From positions 6,386,001-6,450,000 of the forward strand of contig NC_003076.8 in NCBI RefSeq assembly GCF_000001735.4: a stretch of 64,000 nucleotides of DNA, read 5' to 3'. Of the stretch, positions 1 through 12,957 are shown in pieces (position 1 is the stretch's first letter; each line of letters starts with the position of its first letter). The position numbers and the translations under genes were made by a program. The notes under the pieces were generated by a model that saw only the letters and a list, made by a program, of their open reading frames with translations, had not been told where the DNA came from and searched no databases. The stretch comes from Arabidopsis thaliana (Eukaryota > Streptophyta > Magnoliopsida > Brassicales > Brassicaceae).

Positions 1-1500
1 AATTACAAAAATGTCAAAGTCCTTCATGATTCTTACACAATAAAGGTTAGTATTTTTTTTAGAGGAAAATGAACTACTTGCAGCCCAATTAATTATTATT
101 TGTATAAATCATACTATATTTTTATTATACATCAATACATTTTCTATTTATAAATAAATAATACATCTGTAAACCGGCCAGACCAGATTGTGGACCGTGC
201 GTGATCCAATTCAACACCCACTCTGTTTTTAAAAAACATTGTTACAAAATTGTTTCATCCCCTACATTTTAGGTGTACATTCCAAAACCACAAATATATT
301 TATTTTAAATGGATAATTGAAATGTTCTGTTTGATTATTCCAAGCCTATATAGAGTTACCATATGAAAGAACAAAAAAAAAAATACATATACTTTTCTTA
401 TAATATTGTTGTAGGTATTAATGTATATTTAATATCGATGAATGTTGGTGTTGTGATTTACTGATATTTTTCTTATAATTTAAAAGTTACAAGTAAATTT
501 ATCATTTATGCGACTCCATGCATATGTCATCCAATTTTTTTGTTGTTTGTTCATAATTTTTTTTTGCCTTGCTTCTAAATGATCAGTAATCAGATCAAAC
601 TAAAACTCTTTAAGATAATTAGATAATTAGTTAGACCGTTAAGATTGATTTGGATTTACTAGAATTTCGAAATTAATTTATTGGGGTAAGAAAGAATGAA
701 AGATCATTCCAAAATTTAATGTAGCAAAATTCCTAGGACCGGTTTATACGGAAGGAATAAAGAGAGAACAGCTTCACGTTTTTCATCACATAGTAACGTC
801 AAATTAACCAGCTCATTTGTCGTAATTAAGAAACAAAATTAATCTAAATACTTTAATGAATTCCCATTAAACAATTGTTTGTTTAGTTGATGCCAAGCCG
901 AGCCACAATAAGCCGAGCTAATAATTAGTACTAAAAGTGCAAATTAAAATAGTTAGCACATTCTTTTTTATATATAACAATAAATAGCACATTCTTAGAT
1001 AGGGGATGTTATGAATATTCATAGTCCCCATTTCCAACGTTTACTTTGTTGTACTAATAGATTATTTTCACACTTAAAATGTATTATTATATTTTATATC
1101 CACTTACTATTTTTCTTTAAAAGGGAAAGTATTTAAATCTCAACAATGCACAAATTAAAATCATAAACCATATTATAAGAATTTTGACTCTATACTATAT
1201 TCGAAAATTAAATTATTTTTGTATGTTAAAAAGAAGATATAATCCTCTCTATATTCAAATTTATAGATTTTAGAACATTAAAAACGGTAATACCATTAGT
1301 ACTCCTATCTTTAATGACACATCATACTCCTAATCTAGTTTGACAATTTACATTTCACATCTAACCATTAAATTATAACCAAAAAAAGATTAAAATTAAT
1401 ATTAAAATATAAAAACCCAAAATAAGAGTACACTGCACTCACTTCATTTCTCCTAATAAATTAAAGCCCATCTTAAAAAAGATAACGAAGTAGCAACTTT
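1..1500. other. AT-rich intergenic sequence upstream of HIPP33
   Basis: No open frame with coding character and no RNA gene were seen. The last part, from about 1430, is the probable HIPP33 promoter and leads into a CT-rich stretch. Nothing else is supported here. Confidence 0.5.
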
Positions 1501-1513
1501 GCATCATCATCGT

Positions 1514-1540
1514 CATCTCTCTCTCTCTCTCTCCCTCTCA
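1514..1540. repeat. CT-rich microsatellite in the HIPP33 leader
   Basis: A pure (CT)n run followed by a CT-rich tail lies 12 bases before the first upstream ATG. CT-rich tracts near transcription starts are common in Arabidopsis, so this probably marks the start of the 5' UTR. Confidence 0.7.
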
Positions 1541-1551
1541 TTCTGAAATAG

Positions 1552-1879
1552 ATGAAGTAGAGAAGTTAATGTTCACCAAACTTACTGTAAAGCCTGAAAC
1601 TTTCTTCCTTCTTCTTCTTTGCTTCATTCAAGTAAGTCTCTGATTTGCATTCTCTGTTTCTCTTTTGCATATTTGTCTTCCATGGCAAATACCCAATAAC
1701 TAAAGAGACTTCTTTCTTCTGTTTTCTCAGATAATGTATGATATGTCTGTGTTCACAGTTATGTTTGCTTCTGACTTCTAAATCTATTTCTTTAATAATA
1801 GTTTTTGGGTTTGATGTTGCAGATTAATCTTTCAAGAACCAGCGGAGTTGTCTCAGATCTAGTGATAAAAGTGAGATAG
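1552..1879 (+). promoter_or_regulatory. Two upstream ORFs in the HIPP33 5' leader, the second split by an intron
   Basis: A minimal uORF (ATG, one Lys codon, TAG) sits at 1552-1560. A second ATG at 1569 opens 21 codons up to a GTAAGT donor at 1632. The leader intron ends with TTGCAG at 1822, and the frame continues from 1823 to TAG at 1877-1879. The spliced product would be 39 aa with a leucine-rich hydrophobic core near its N-terminus. It stops 30 bases before the main ATG at 1910. Splicing is inferred from the consensus sites. Whether the peptide is translated or conserved is unknown; it could lower HIPP33 translation. Confidence 0.5.
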
Positions 1880-1909
1880 ATTTGAATTTCGTCACCAATT
1901 CAAGAAAAG

Positions 1910-3855
1910 ATGAGTAAAGAAGAGTTTATGAAGATCCAGGTTTGTTCATCACTTTTTTATATTTCTTACATAACATGAAAAATTTGCTCTGTTTTTATTT
2001 ACTCTGTTTCTTTTGTTGTTGTTGTGTAGACTTGTGTTCTCAAAGTGAATATTCATTGTGATGGTTGTAAGCAGAAAGTGAAGAAAATCTTGCAGAAAAT
2101 TGAAGGTAAAATACAAAAATTTTGACTTTAAATTCAAAGCCAATCTTATGTCATCAAGCTTTGACTAACACTCCAAAGTCTTTTTGATGATCTTTAGGTG
2201 TTTTCACGACAAAGATAGACGCAGAGCTAGGGAAAGTGACTGTATCTGGAAACGTCGACCCATCAGTTCTTATCAAGAAGCTCTTGAAATCTGGTAAACA
2301 TGCCGAAATCTGGGGAGCTCCCAAGGGAGGATCTAACAACAATCAGAACCAACCCAACTTGGCCAATCAGTTCAAAGCCATGCAGATTGATCATGGCGGC
2401 AAAGGCGGTGGCGGTGGTGGTGGAGGCCCTGCTAACAATAACAAAGGCCAAAAGATCGGTGGAGGCGGTGGTGGAGGAGGAGGCGGCGGCGGAGGTGGTG
2501 GTGGCGGACCACCGAAGATGGTTATTCCACAGTTAACACCACAACAGATGCAGCAGTTGAATCCTCAACAGCTTCAGCAGCTACAACAACTTCAGCAGAT
2601 GAAAGGGTTTCAAGATCTGAAGCTTCCTCCTCAGTTAAAGGGTGGTCCAGGTCCGGGACCTGGCTCTGTTCCTATGAACAAGAATCCTCAGATGCCTAAT
2701 AATCCTAATCAGAAGGCTGTGAAGTTCAATGTTCCTGATGATGATGATGAGGAAGATTTTAGTGATGAATTCGATGATGAGTTTGATGAAGATGACGACG
2801 AGTTTGATGATGATTTGGAAGATGATGAGTTTGACGACCACCCACCTCCGCCTAACAAAATGAAGCCTATGATGGGTGGTGGTAACATGATCATGCCTAA
2901 TAACATGATGCCTAACATGATGATGCCTAACGCTCAACAAATGTTAAACGCTCATAAGAATGGTGGTGGTCCTGGACCCGCCGGAGGTAAAATTGAGGGT
3001 AAAGGTATGCCTTTTCCGGTTCAAATGGGCGGCGGTGGTGGAGGTCCCGGTGGTAAGAAGGGAGGTCCCGGTGGAGGCGGGGGTAATATGGGGAATCAGA
3101 ACCAAGGAGGAGGAGGCAAGAACGGTGGAAAAGGCGGTGGTGGACATCCGTTAGATGGAAAAATGGGCGGCGGAGGTGGCGGTCCCAACGGTAATAAAGG
3201 AGGTGGCGGAGTCCAGATGAACGGAGGTCCCAACGGTGGGAAAAAGGGTGGTGGTGGAGGCGGCGGCGGAGGAGGAGGACCCATGAGTGGAGGCCTCCCG
3301 CCAGGTTTCCGGCCAATGGGAGGCGGTGGTGGTGGAGGGGGAGGACCTCAGAGCATGAGTATGCCAATGGGCGGTGCAATGGGTGGTCCAATGGGAAGTC
3401 TACCACAAATGGGTGGTGGTCCCGGTCCAATGAGTAATAATATGCAGGCGGTTCAAGGATTACCCGCAATGGGTCCAGGAGGTGGTGGTGGCGGTGGCCC
3501 ATCCGCAGAAGCACCACCAGGATATTTCCAAGGCCAAGTCTCCGGAAACGGCGGAGGCGGACAAGACTCAATGCCGGGAAACCCCTACTTACAACAGCAG
3601 CAACAGCAACAACAACAACAATACTTAGCGGCGGTTATGAACCAGCAACGATCCATGGGAAACGAACGGTTCCAGCCGATGATGTACGCTAGACCACCGC
3701 CAGCTGTCAACTATATGCCACCACAACCGCAACCGCACCAACAACATCCATACCCGTATCCATATCCGTATCCACCCCAGTATCCGCCTCACAATGGTGA
3801 CCAGTATTCTGATTACTTCAATGACGAGAACACATCAAGCTGCAATATTATGTGA
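1910..3855 (+). CDS. HIPP33: Heavy-metal-associated isoprenylated plant protein (HIPP)
   Basis: Coding exons are 1910-1939, 2030-2105 and 2198-3855, giving 587 aa. An N-terminal HMA domain (about residues 9-72) carries the metal-binding CDGC at 20-23. It is followed by a long low-complexity region: many poly-Gly runs, a Gln/Leu-rich segment, a strongly acidic Asp/Glu tract at about 216-250, Met/Asn/Pro-rich segments, a poly-Gln run and Pro-Tyr repeats. The protein ends in CNIM, a CaaX prenylation box. In this family the HMA domain binds metals or partner proteins and the lipid tethers the protein to membranes. The start was chosen because it puts the first strand of the HMA domain in frame across two good introns. 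A further intron (1632-1822) lies in the leader. The symbol HIPP33 (AT5G19090) is from memory; the family call is secure. Confidence 0.93.
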
Positions 3856-5700
3856 ACAACAACAACAAAACTTTCCATAGTTTGTGTCCGGTCTGTGATT
3901 ATACATGGAAATGTTTTTTTTTTCATAATTATTGGGGGTTCTTAGAATCCTTTTTTTTCCTCCAACGGATCAAATCCTAAATTATATTAGGATTTTTTTT
4001 TATAATTTGTGATAGTTCTTAAGTAATTTTATAGAATCATAATATATAAAATCAAACGAATATTTTATATTCAGTACTTGTTTTTTACCTCTGGGTTCTT
4101 ACTTTCTTAATGAGATCTCAGTGTTCATATGTTGTTTATATGTTCCAGAAAAAATGAAATAAAATAAGCCATTATGGAATGAGTTTTCTTTTAGAGTTTT
4201 GTGACTCATGTTTTTTCTTATTGTAAAGAATATACGAATTTGCAATGAACAAGTTTGGTAGATACTAGATAGTATATACCAAACCCTCCAGAAAAATAAT
4301 CGGACTGCGATAGTGTGATAATGACTCTTCTGATTCAATAAAACTCCTTTTAATTTAAGAAAAAAAAACTAATTAATTCTTTACTTTATTTTTCAAACTG
4401 AGCAAAAATAATGGAATTGGACTTGTGTCCCACCCACTATTATTTTAGATCATTTTGTCCAATTGGTTTTGGCTTTAATCTTTCACTTTTATTATTAGGT
4501 TTGAATAGATTTTCTAAAAGGAAAAAGATTACAACGACAAAAGTAAACAGATCAGTTGTATTAAAATAAAAATATAAATAAAGGAGACAATAAGAAACGC
4601 TGATTGTGAGGATGGCAACATTTGCTTTTCAAGACTACTTGTTAAGTAAAAACTTTAAATGTACCAATACATTTTGCCATTTTAGCCCCCCTCACATTTA
4701 CAAGCATTTTATAGTTTACACCATGATCGATTGATATAAGTTCATCGATACTATATCGCAAAGGACGGGTTTGATTTTGGTCGCGGCACAGCGGTTTGCA
4801 AAGTAGTCTTATTAGAGAGGTTGTTTGATTAGTACAATTTGTGTTTAGGCCGGTTTAATATCTTAACTTGTGAGTGAAAAAAAACAATAGGTGATCATGG
4901 TATGATGATGTATGACTGAATGATCAACATGATGATGAAGTATGAATGGGACCTAAAGAAGTGAAATTAAATGTGCTTGCGGCAGCTATTAGTATATCGC
5001 GTCACATAGACACAGGACTCAGCACACGTTTCTTCTTCATTCTTATGATTTTTTGTGCCTTTTTATGTTTAAATAACACACAAACTTATTTAAGAAGCGC
5101 TTTGGATTCGTCCAGATTTTGCTTCTTTCATACGTATTCTGCTTTATTTTTTTCTTTCTTTCTAAAGCTATTTTATTGTTTTCCCCAAAAACTCTTGTAC
5201 AACACAATTCCATATCTAGAACGGGAAAACAAATTTACTCAGAGATCCCTTAATTGTTTATGGACCAAAAAAAAAGAACAGAGATGAAATGAGAATACAA
5301 GTTTAAGGCATCATCAGAACAGGGCTGCTCGAGGTCCGACACTTGTGTCATCTCTCTTGTTTGTTTGCAGTTCCAATGCTATCCTCACGGCGAATTTACT
5401 TATTTACCTTACTCCGTAAAACTGTGTTACTTGCCACTTTTACCAACCAAAGAATCCGTTACGGATATTGACAAATCAACCCATCTTTTTCCCTTGTTTT
5501 CTCTTTGGGTCCCATTGTTTTAATTTTGTCCCTTCATATTATTTCATTTCATTATTTAGTTATGGCCAAAAGCGAACAAAAGTGAATTTCTAGTGTTCAC
5601 ATATTACAAAAAGAATGTTTAGTTAACCCGATCTTTAAGAAACTTTAATTACACTTACCTAGTCATGGGATTTTTACGGAAACAAATATTGCTTTAACAT

Positions 5701-5819
5701 AACTTTCAAAATATCACAAAATGTTAGAATTTATAATAACTTCAACTTTTTGTTGTTCAAAGGAAAAAAAAAACTTTAACTTTCAAAATATCATAAAATG
5801 TTAGAATTTTGAATAACTT
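5701..5819. repeat. Short tandem duplication
   Basis: A segment of about 43 bases beginning AACTTTCAAAATATCA occurs at about 5701-5743 and again at 5777-5819 with only a few differences. The repeat period is about 76 bases. It is non-coding and AT-rich. Confidence 0.75.
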
Positions 5820-7861
5820 AAATTTGTCACAAAAAGGTAGTTTTGCATAATTAGCTTATCAACCTTTTTTGTCATCAATTAACTTATTAATTAAGTTAGT
5901 GGCAAAATTTTGATAAACAGAGAAAATGAAACCAAAGCTGATCTAGTCAGTTGATGATCCAATAAGAAAGTGCCAAGTCATCATCATTGAATTATTGTGA
6001 GTTTTAACGTCTGCATCACAGCCGTCCGATTGAGAGACCTCTAAGATGGCGCCAGAGAGAGAGAAGCTCAGCTGTCGAGGAGACGCGTGGGTTCCACATT
6101 TTGGCTCCTCCCTCACTCACTGTTTTTGCTCGCCGGTTACGAAACCGCTCGAACCACGGATGATGACGTGATGTGTTGGTTAACGCCGTTAAAATGCCAT
6201 AATTGTCATGTCACATGTAAAGTATCAATAAAGACACTTAGATTATTAAATGTGAATATATACTACAATAGGGGCCACGTAATTTATAAAGTTGGTATAC
6301 ACTTCATAATTACAATCAGAGAAAAGCAAGAAAAAGGGCTTTATAAATTAACGCAAATGTTCCCTATTCGTACCATGAAAACCTGCAGACCAATCGAATT
6401 GCGGGCAATAGCCGATTCAAATATCGTTAATTTCACGTAAATATAGAGTCTATTATTACATAGTCATTTCTAACCAATTAAATTATCAGAATCCTAAGCG
6501 AATAAACCCTATAGATAACTTGTATATATGATGTATGTATTTTGAGATAATAGGAAATATACATGCAATAAGTTTTTTTTTGGTGGAGACATTAAAAAAT
6601 AGGGATGGATGTGACAGAAACAGAAAGAGCGTGTGTGATATTGAGAGCCCCGAAAAGAGATTATTGGAGAAGGAAGTGAGCACATGGAGAGGCTTGTTTG
6701 TGTTTCCGATGTTGTAAGAAGGAATATTACAAACCAACAAAAGTCAAATCTGTCTTATTTGGAATTCAAGGATCTCAATCGTTTGGACAACAAATCAATC
6801 GGGACACTCAGAATATATATAGAAAGAAAATGAGAAATATTTCACTTACTTAGAAAGAAATGTTTCATGACATTCTAAAAAGATTTTAAATGAAACGATA
6901 ATAACAAAACAAAAAACGATCCAATTCACATATTCATTTATACATATCGATTATAACATAAAACAAAGGTAGATACGTATTGGATTTGGATTCGATTTGC
7001 CATAATTATATAAATTGTGCGAAAGTTTTAAACCTTCTTTCTATCTCAGCTAACTTCTTCTCCGTGATATCTACTCACATTCGTCAATATTCTCATCCCA
7101 AAAATGGTCAGTGCATGGTTCTGTTTTCATAAACGCATTATCACAAACGTCTTCGTATCAAACCTAACAGATAAATCAATTACTCACTGAAAAAAAAACT
7201 ACATTTAGTGCACTCTCCACCTTCTGCTTTTATTTTTCTTCTTCTCATATTTGGAAAAGCTTTTACTTACTTACCCTCCCATTATAAAAGTTATTAATCT
7301 GTTGACTTTCTTCGGACAGGAAAAGAATAGAGGAAAATTAAATGGGTCACGTGAAGCTGATATAAGAAGCAAAGCAGAGACCACTTTGACAAACAACTAA
7401 GCAAGTATGCAAAAAGTCTTTGACTACTACTAATAATTGAACCACACGCTTTCTTACAGTTTTTATAGTAAACTCGATTAAATTATTTTGTTAGTGTACT
7501 ACTTCTTGACTGTTTCAATTACCAGTTTTAGTATCTGTATAGTTTTCTCTTTATGCTCTCTGCTATTTCCACAAAAATAATTGCTTTATATAGTGTTTGA
7601 TTATGCAAATGGACACTGACACTAAAAGTCTAAAAGCCGAGTACAATTTCTACTCCCGAGTTTTCGCTTAACATGGACTCACAATTTGTGAAGTGCAAAC
7701 CAATAGCTGGAAAAAAGAATCTACAACGGCAAGGAAACAATACACGAATTAATGGCTAGTATTCAATTGTTATGAAAACAAAAGAATATAATTAAATCAA
7801 TATTATCAAAAATATATATGTTTTTTTGGTTTAATGTTAAGAGAATATATATATAATATAT

Positions 7862-7987
7862 GTGACATTTATATCATTTATAATACTGACCTAAAAAATT
7901 ATATCATTTACAATATTATCATTTATATATATATAAAAAAATCCACCAAATAGAAGAAAACCTATGACATTTATAATACTGACCTAA
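7862..7987. repeat. Short direct repeat
   Basis: The phrase TTATAATACTGACCTAAA, preceded by a TGACATTTAT-like stretch, is present at about 7862-7896 and again at about 7963-7987. It is separated by AT-rich filler. Confidence 0.6.
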
Positions 7988-10900
7988 ATCTTGTAGCAGG
8001 TTCGGTCCAGAGTATACATGAAAGAAGTCATGACTTTCTGCTCGAATATATTTGGCCAAAACTTTAAGGAGATATTTTTTTTAACATCAACTTATTACAG
8101 GTATAATAATAAAACAATTGAAATGGGCACAGTTTTTTTCATTAATTCTACATCAGAAAACGTTGGACCGACAATGTCATGTAATAGCCAAAGATGTGTC
8201 CACCTAAAATCGATGTTTGATATCGACAACAAAATAATAACTACAGAACTAGCACTTTTTGTTTAAAGACCATTTACAAACTTAAATCTCTTTTGAAAAC
8301 TTAGGATTTTTAATATTATTCACGTTCAAGATTCTTAAACCGTTTGTTGCTGGGGTTTATTCGACTCCAACTAGGTTATTTTCAAGTCTTTTGATGAAAG
8401 AGATAGATCATCACTGAGTCTTTATCAGTTGTTGCAAATCAGATAAAAGCAAAACCGAATTTATATAGAAAAAAACACACACAAAAAAAGCAGAAATATG
8501 AACTGATCATCTAGACATTATATAGGTACAAAACTGTATTATAGTTTGTTCAAGCTCGATCTATGTCAGTCTCATCAATTCATGTTGGTATTGAATCAAT
8601 GTGAAAATAGATGGACTCAAGATTGTACTTCAATATCTGCATACATGTACTACAAGTCTACAATATTATTACTCGTTAACGTGCATTCGTAATTGTCGAC
8701 TTTAAGCATGCATGTATAAGTAAGAGAGCTGAAGGAATCAAAGCAACAGGACACGAACGGGTCACGGGCAAAAGGAAAAATTAAAATACTAGAAAACAAT
8801 TTAGATAGAAAATGCATGGAATATAATAATGAGAGGCAGTGAGATTTTTTGGTGGGTCAATATGGCGATGTAGATAATGCTTACTTCATGGCCCAGAATG
8901 TTGCAACAGCCTTTTTCTCATAAAAATCATAATTTGATATTTATATACTGTAATTCTATAAAGAAGCATTATACAAGTAAAATTGTATGTAAAATTAATG
9001 TATAGTGCAAACATTATTAATTATCATATGATCCAAAAAAAAAGGTCATCAGAAAAGACTTGTCCTTGTAATGCATATGATTGATTCAACTTAGTGAGTG
9101 GGCTTTAATGGGTCGACCCCAATCCTTTCATTTCCTTTACTGCTTCTGTTTTTTGTTTTCTCATATAAATATATTACTTTTGCATACATTGTTACATGTA
9201 TATGAATTGATATTGTCATAATCGAACCCCGGACATATTTCTGGTAGCACCACGTGAAAGATAGGATAACATTTATTCAACTAAACAAAACAGGTCAGAA
9301 TTCACTTCACCCAATTCCCCTCAAATATCTTGCATTTTTTTTTCATTAGTAATTATTTTGTTTAATATTCTATCACCCCACTCCTGGCTCCTGCCTTTTA
9401 ACTTTTAAGCCATTCATTATGAGGAGAGTATAACTTATTTATAAATGTCTAGTTTCTACCAAGTAACCTTCAAAAACCTCAAACAATAAATCTTCAAAGC
9501 CAGTTTATTTAAGTAACCATTCTTTTATAAATTTATTCTATTATAAACTTAAACCTACATGTAATTTTATTTAAGTAACTATTCTTTTCAGATAAAAATA
9601 CAATTATTCCTTGTCTGCACGGAGAAGCGAGGGAAATATTGTCTGTAACATATTAATTCTTTTTTTTTTTTGTTATATAAAAATAAAATAGATTTGCATC
9701 CACTTTATGAATTCTTGATATATATTTTAATATTAAAATACAATTTGTATTCCATAGTATACACGAAAAATTGTTTTTTAATATGTGATGAATGACATAG
9801 AATAGTTTCTTAATAATCCCATAAATTGGCCAAAATGCTGAAAAATGGTCAACTAAAATTGCGGTCTAATCTTCTTTAAATTGAATATCCTCTCCTTTTA
9901 GCCTTTTGTGTGGAATTAGAAAGACCAAAGTAAAATCACATGTCGGTAATTCAATTGCAAGAATATTTAAACGTACGACAAAGATTAAACATATACTTAC
10001 TGTATAATATAATCTAGAAAATTGTCTTAAGTACAGGTTAGACTCTTAGGGTGTAGGGAAAATTATATATAAACAAAAGAAGAAGAAGAAATTAGTGAAG
10101 GTGTTTAAAGTATTTAAAGGATAAAGAGAGTTAAAAGAAGAGTTAGACTTGTACGAGTCAAAGTGAGGAGTTCGAAGTAGAGATGGTTCAAGACCCAACA
10201 CGGTCTAGTGTCAGTAATGTTCACATGGCAATGTCCATTCACCGGCTGCTTCCGGTTTTATCTTTTCTCCAATCTTCAACGGCTAAACATTTTTCCTCTA
10301 CCCATCAAATGACCGGCAAAAGTTAAACAAAATTACGCAATTTAATGTCATGTGTTTGGACATAATTGTGATTGTTTATTTTCCGATGTCGTTTGTGTAT
10401 TTCACCGTTAAAATTTTCATGTTTAGAACTTACAAGTTGACATTCTGTTTTTTTCTTTAAACTCTGGTTTTATAATTTGCTTGATCCCTTTTTTTTTGGT
10501 AAACTGCGTTATCCAGTTTTGAATATTTTCTTGAATTGCAGCCAAATGTTTCCAATTGCTATCAATTTTCGACATAGAGTTGGTTTGTTTTCATGATGAA
10601 AATAACTAAATAAGTACAAATGAAAAAATCTTGATTTATTCAAATAAGTTGGAATTGTATCAACTTCAAGAATATTTATTTTGCATTTGAAACAGAGTTA
10701 TTAGCAAACTCATATCATAATGATTTATCTTATTTGTTGTTGTTGTTGTGCTACTATCCAAATTTCAATTTGGTAACATGTATTTTACTGATAAGAAAAC
10801 AAAGAAGCAAATGTATTTTCGGTTCAAAATTGTGGTTTGTATTTTATTTACATAGACTTATATGTGAAACTCTATTCAAGACTTTTAGACGAGGTTTATC

Positions 10901-12046
10901 AAATATTGTACACAACTAAGATTACCTAGTACTTCATTTCGTGCTCTTGAAGTTTTGTAAATACCACTGTAGGTGTATTCGTTTTTTTTTTTTATAAAAG
11001 ATGTTCTTCAAAATCGTAAGTTGGTCCTCGAAGATGTAAAATTAGTCGAATCCACCTCTAGTGAAGTTTTTATTTGCTGAACGTAAAAGTCTTTTTCACC
11101 GTCAATGAAATTTAGTGGTTGAACAAAATTCAGAATAAAACACTATTATGATACAAATATATTAAATACCACACAATAATAATATATATTGGGATGGTTG
11201 AGCACTTACTTAATGTATTAAGTTGTTACTTCAGCCCTATAAAAGAGAGGAATTGGCCTAATATATGTCCGACCAAACCCTTCAATTATGGTCTGCTACA
11301 AATTATTTTCTTAAATTTTGTTTGCTAATTCCCAAGTTCGAACCCAACTTTATATTTGACTAATAAGATTATTCCCTTAAATTTTGTTCTTATTTTGTTT
11401 TTTCTATAATATAATTCATCACCGAATAGTTCTTCACTGATTTCTAAGGTATATTGTTACACATTCGTTTTCTCATGGTAAAACCTAAAATTAAATACCA
11501 TACACAATCTATGATCAGTCGTCCAGTGGCAATCTATAAATAGTATTTTAAAATAGTACAAACCATAAATTGCAGAATAAAATTATCTACATAGGAAAGA
11601 TTTATAATTAATTAAAGATAAATGTTTCTTATAAGAAAAAGAAAACTTGTAATAGTAGAGAAGAAAACGAATAGTAAATTTGTTTAGTAGAGAATAAAGC
11701 TAATATGATAAATTAATGTATTTTAGGTTGTAATTGTTTGTTTCTAATTTTTGATAGACACTATCATAGAATATTTTTCTTTTGTCAACTAGATCATAAC
11801 ATCATGCTAAATAAAACTCCCATGTGGGAGATCGATCTTTTTTCTTTTTGGAGGTCGATCTCTTGTAGGCTAGATAACAACATATGGCATATTGGCATGC
11901 CACTACTACACACCCCAACGGCCCAACCCACAAAATACAGCTCTAGAGACCCTAGTCTCACCCTTAGAACTTGGTGGCATGTATCATCCGTTCAAAATTT
12001 CAAGATTTTTAGGTTTTGGACTCTTTTAACTTATAAATGATAATAT

Positions 12047-12406
12047 TATTAGGGACAATGTCCCACATCGGAAGTTGAGTACGATTTTAAGTGATATATA
12101 TAAGATATAGGTCTTTTCACCTATTGCCAATTGGTTTTAGGTTGGAAGCCCACACTCTAATATGGTATCAGAGCCCGATCCGCACATACTCAACCCGATC
12201 CACATCGGTCCGGCCCAATACTTGGCCCGCCGATCTATGCCCAAACATATCGAGATCAATGGCTAGAAGAGCCATCATCTCGAGGAGGCGTATTAGGGAC
12301 AATGTCCCACATCGGAAGTTGAGTAGGATTTTAAATGGTATATATAAGATATGGGCCTCTCTACCTATTGCCAATTGGTTTTAGGTTGGAAGCGCTCACT
12401 CTAATA
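12047..12406 (+). mobile_element. TRIM element (terminal-repeat retrotransposon in miniature, Katydid-like)
   Basis: Two direct 116-bp terminal repeats lie at 12047-12162 and 12291-12406. Each begins TATTAG and ends CTAATA, and they differ at about 10 positions. A primer-binding site matching initiator tRNA-Met (TGGTATCAGAGC, 12163-12174) abuts the left repeat, and a purine-rich tract (GAGGAGG) precedes the right one. The target-site duplication AATAT is present at 12042-12046 and 12407-12411. The 128-bp interior has no coding capacity, as is normal for TRIMs. The family assignment rests on structure. The repeat divergence of about 9 percent suggests an insertion some millions of years old. 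Confidence 0.92.
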
Positions 12407-12411
12407 AATAT

Positions 12412-12957
12412 TACCTGCATAAACTTTATATAGAACTGTCAAACAATATAAAAAACTATCCAGAGACAAGTCTGGCCATGCTAGACACGTTTTTTCCATA
12501 CGTGACATAAACCAACCAAGAGCCGTCACGCCGTAATTATCAATGTCACGTCTTATCCACTAAATAAGTAAATACACAACGATCGATTAGTAATTTCTAT
12601 AACTGAAGCAACCTCATCGAATCACATAATTTTTTGATATCAAACTAGTTCTATCTAATCAGGTTAAATAGCCTTTTAAAAATTCAAATTTCTACAAATT
12701 AGTGACATGAAAATTTTGATATTATATAAATACTGTCGTATTAAGTGGGTAATGAGTTAAAAACAAAATAACATCGAATAAAACCATAATAATACGTGTA
12801 GACCATTAGTAATTAGTTACACTAAAGATTATAAAAAGGGATAAGCCGTAATAATATTATGGTAAATAAATCAACAGATTCTTGATTTGCTTGTTATGTT
12901 TTCAGTTAAAAATATTCTAATCTACGAATGAGAACGGTCAAAAAGGGAAGCTAAGAG
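12412..12957. other. Intergenic, nothing recognised
   Basis: AT-rich sequence between the TRIM and a MITE-like element. I see no gene, repeat or RNA structure. Confidence 0.4.

Larger units (their letters stand above)
3856..12041. other. Gene-poor AT-rich intergenic region of about 8 kb
   Basis: All longer open frames here (for example near 4.95-5.29, 6.09-6.44 and 8.02-8.27 kb) have no recognisable domain and look like chance frames. Two short stretches look like promoters with leaders but lack a following gene: one at about 6000-6170, with GC-richer sequence and GA repeats, and one at about 7003-7110, with a TATA-like box. The first 200 bases or so after 3855 are probably HIPP33 3' UTR. 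No transposon with clear ends was recognised. Confidence 0.5.

Noticed and set aside
4946-5287. 113-codon plus-strand frame
   Set aside because: No domain, Phe/Leu-rich composition typical of AT-rich chance frames, and no splice partners or conserved motifs.
6087-6440. 117-codon frame downstream of promoter-like sequence
   Set aside because: Starts in the GC-rich patch but continues through AT-rich sequence without any recognisable domain; treated as chance.
10183-10326. 47-codon ATG frame after a leader-like A-rich stretch
   Set aside because: Short, no family, and the upstream context is only weakly promoter-like; no support beyond the open frame.
11738-12384. Two open frames overlapping the TRIM
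   Set aside because: The second lies within the non-coding TRIM element, and the first has no coding signature.
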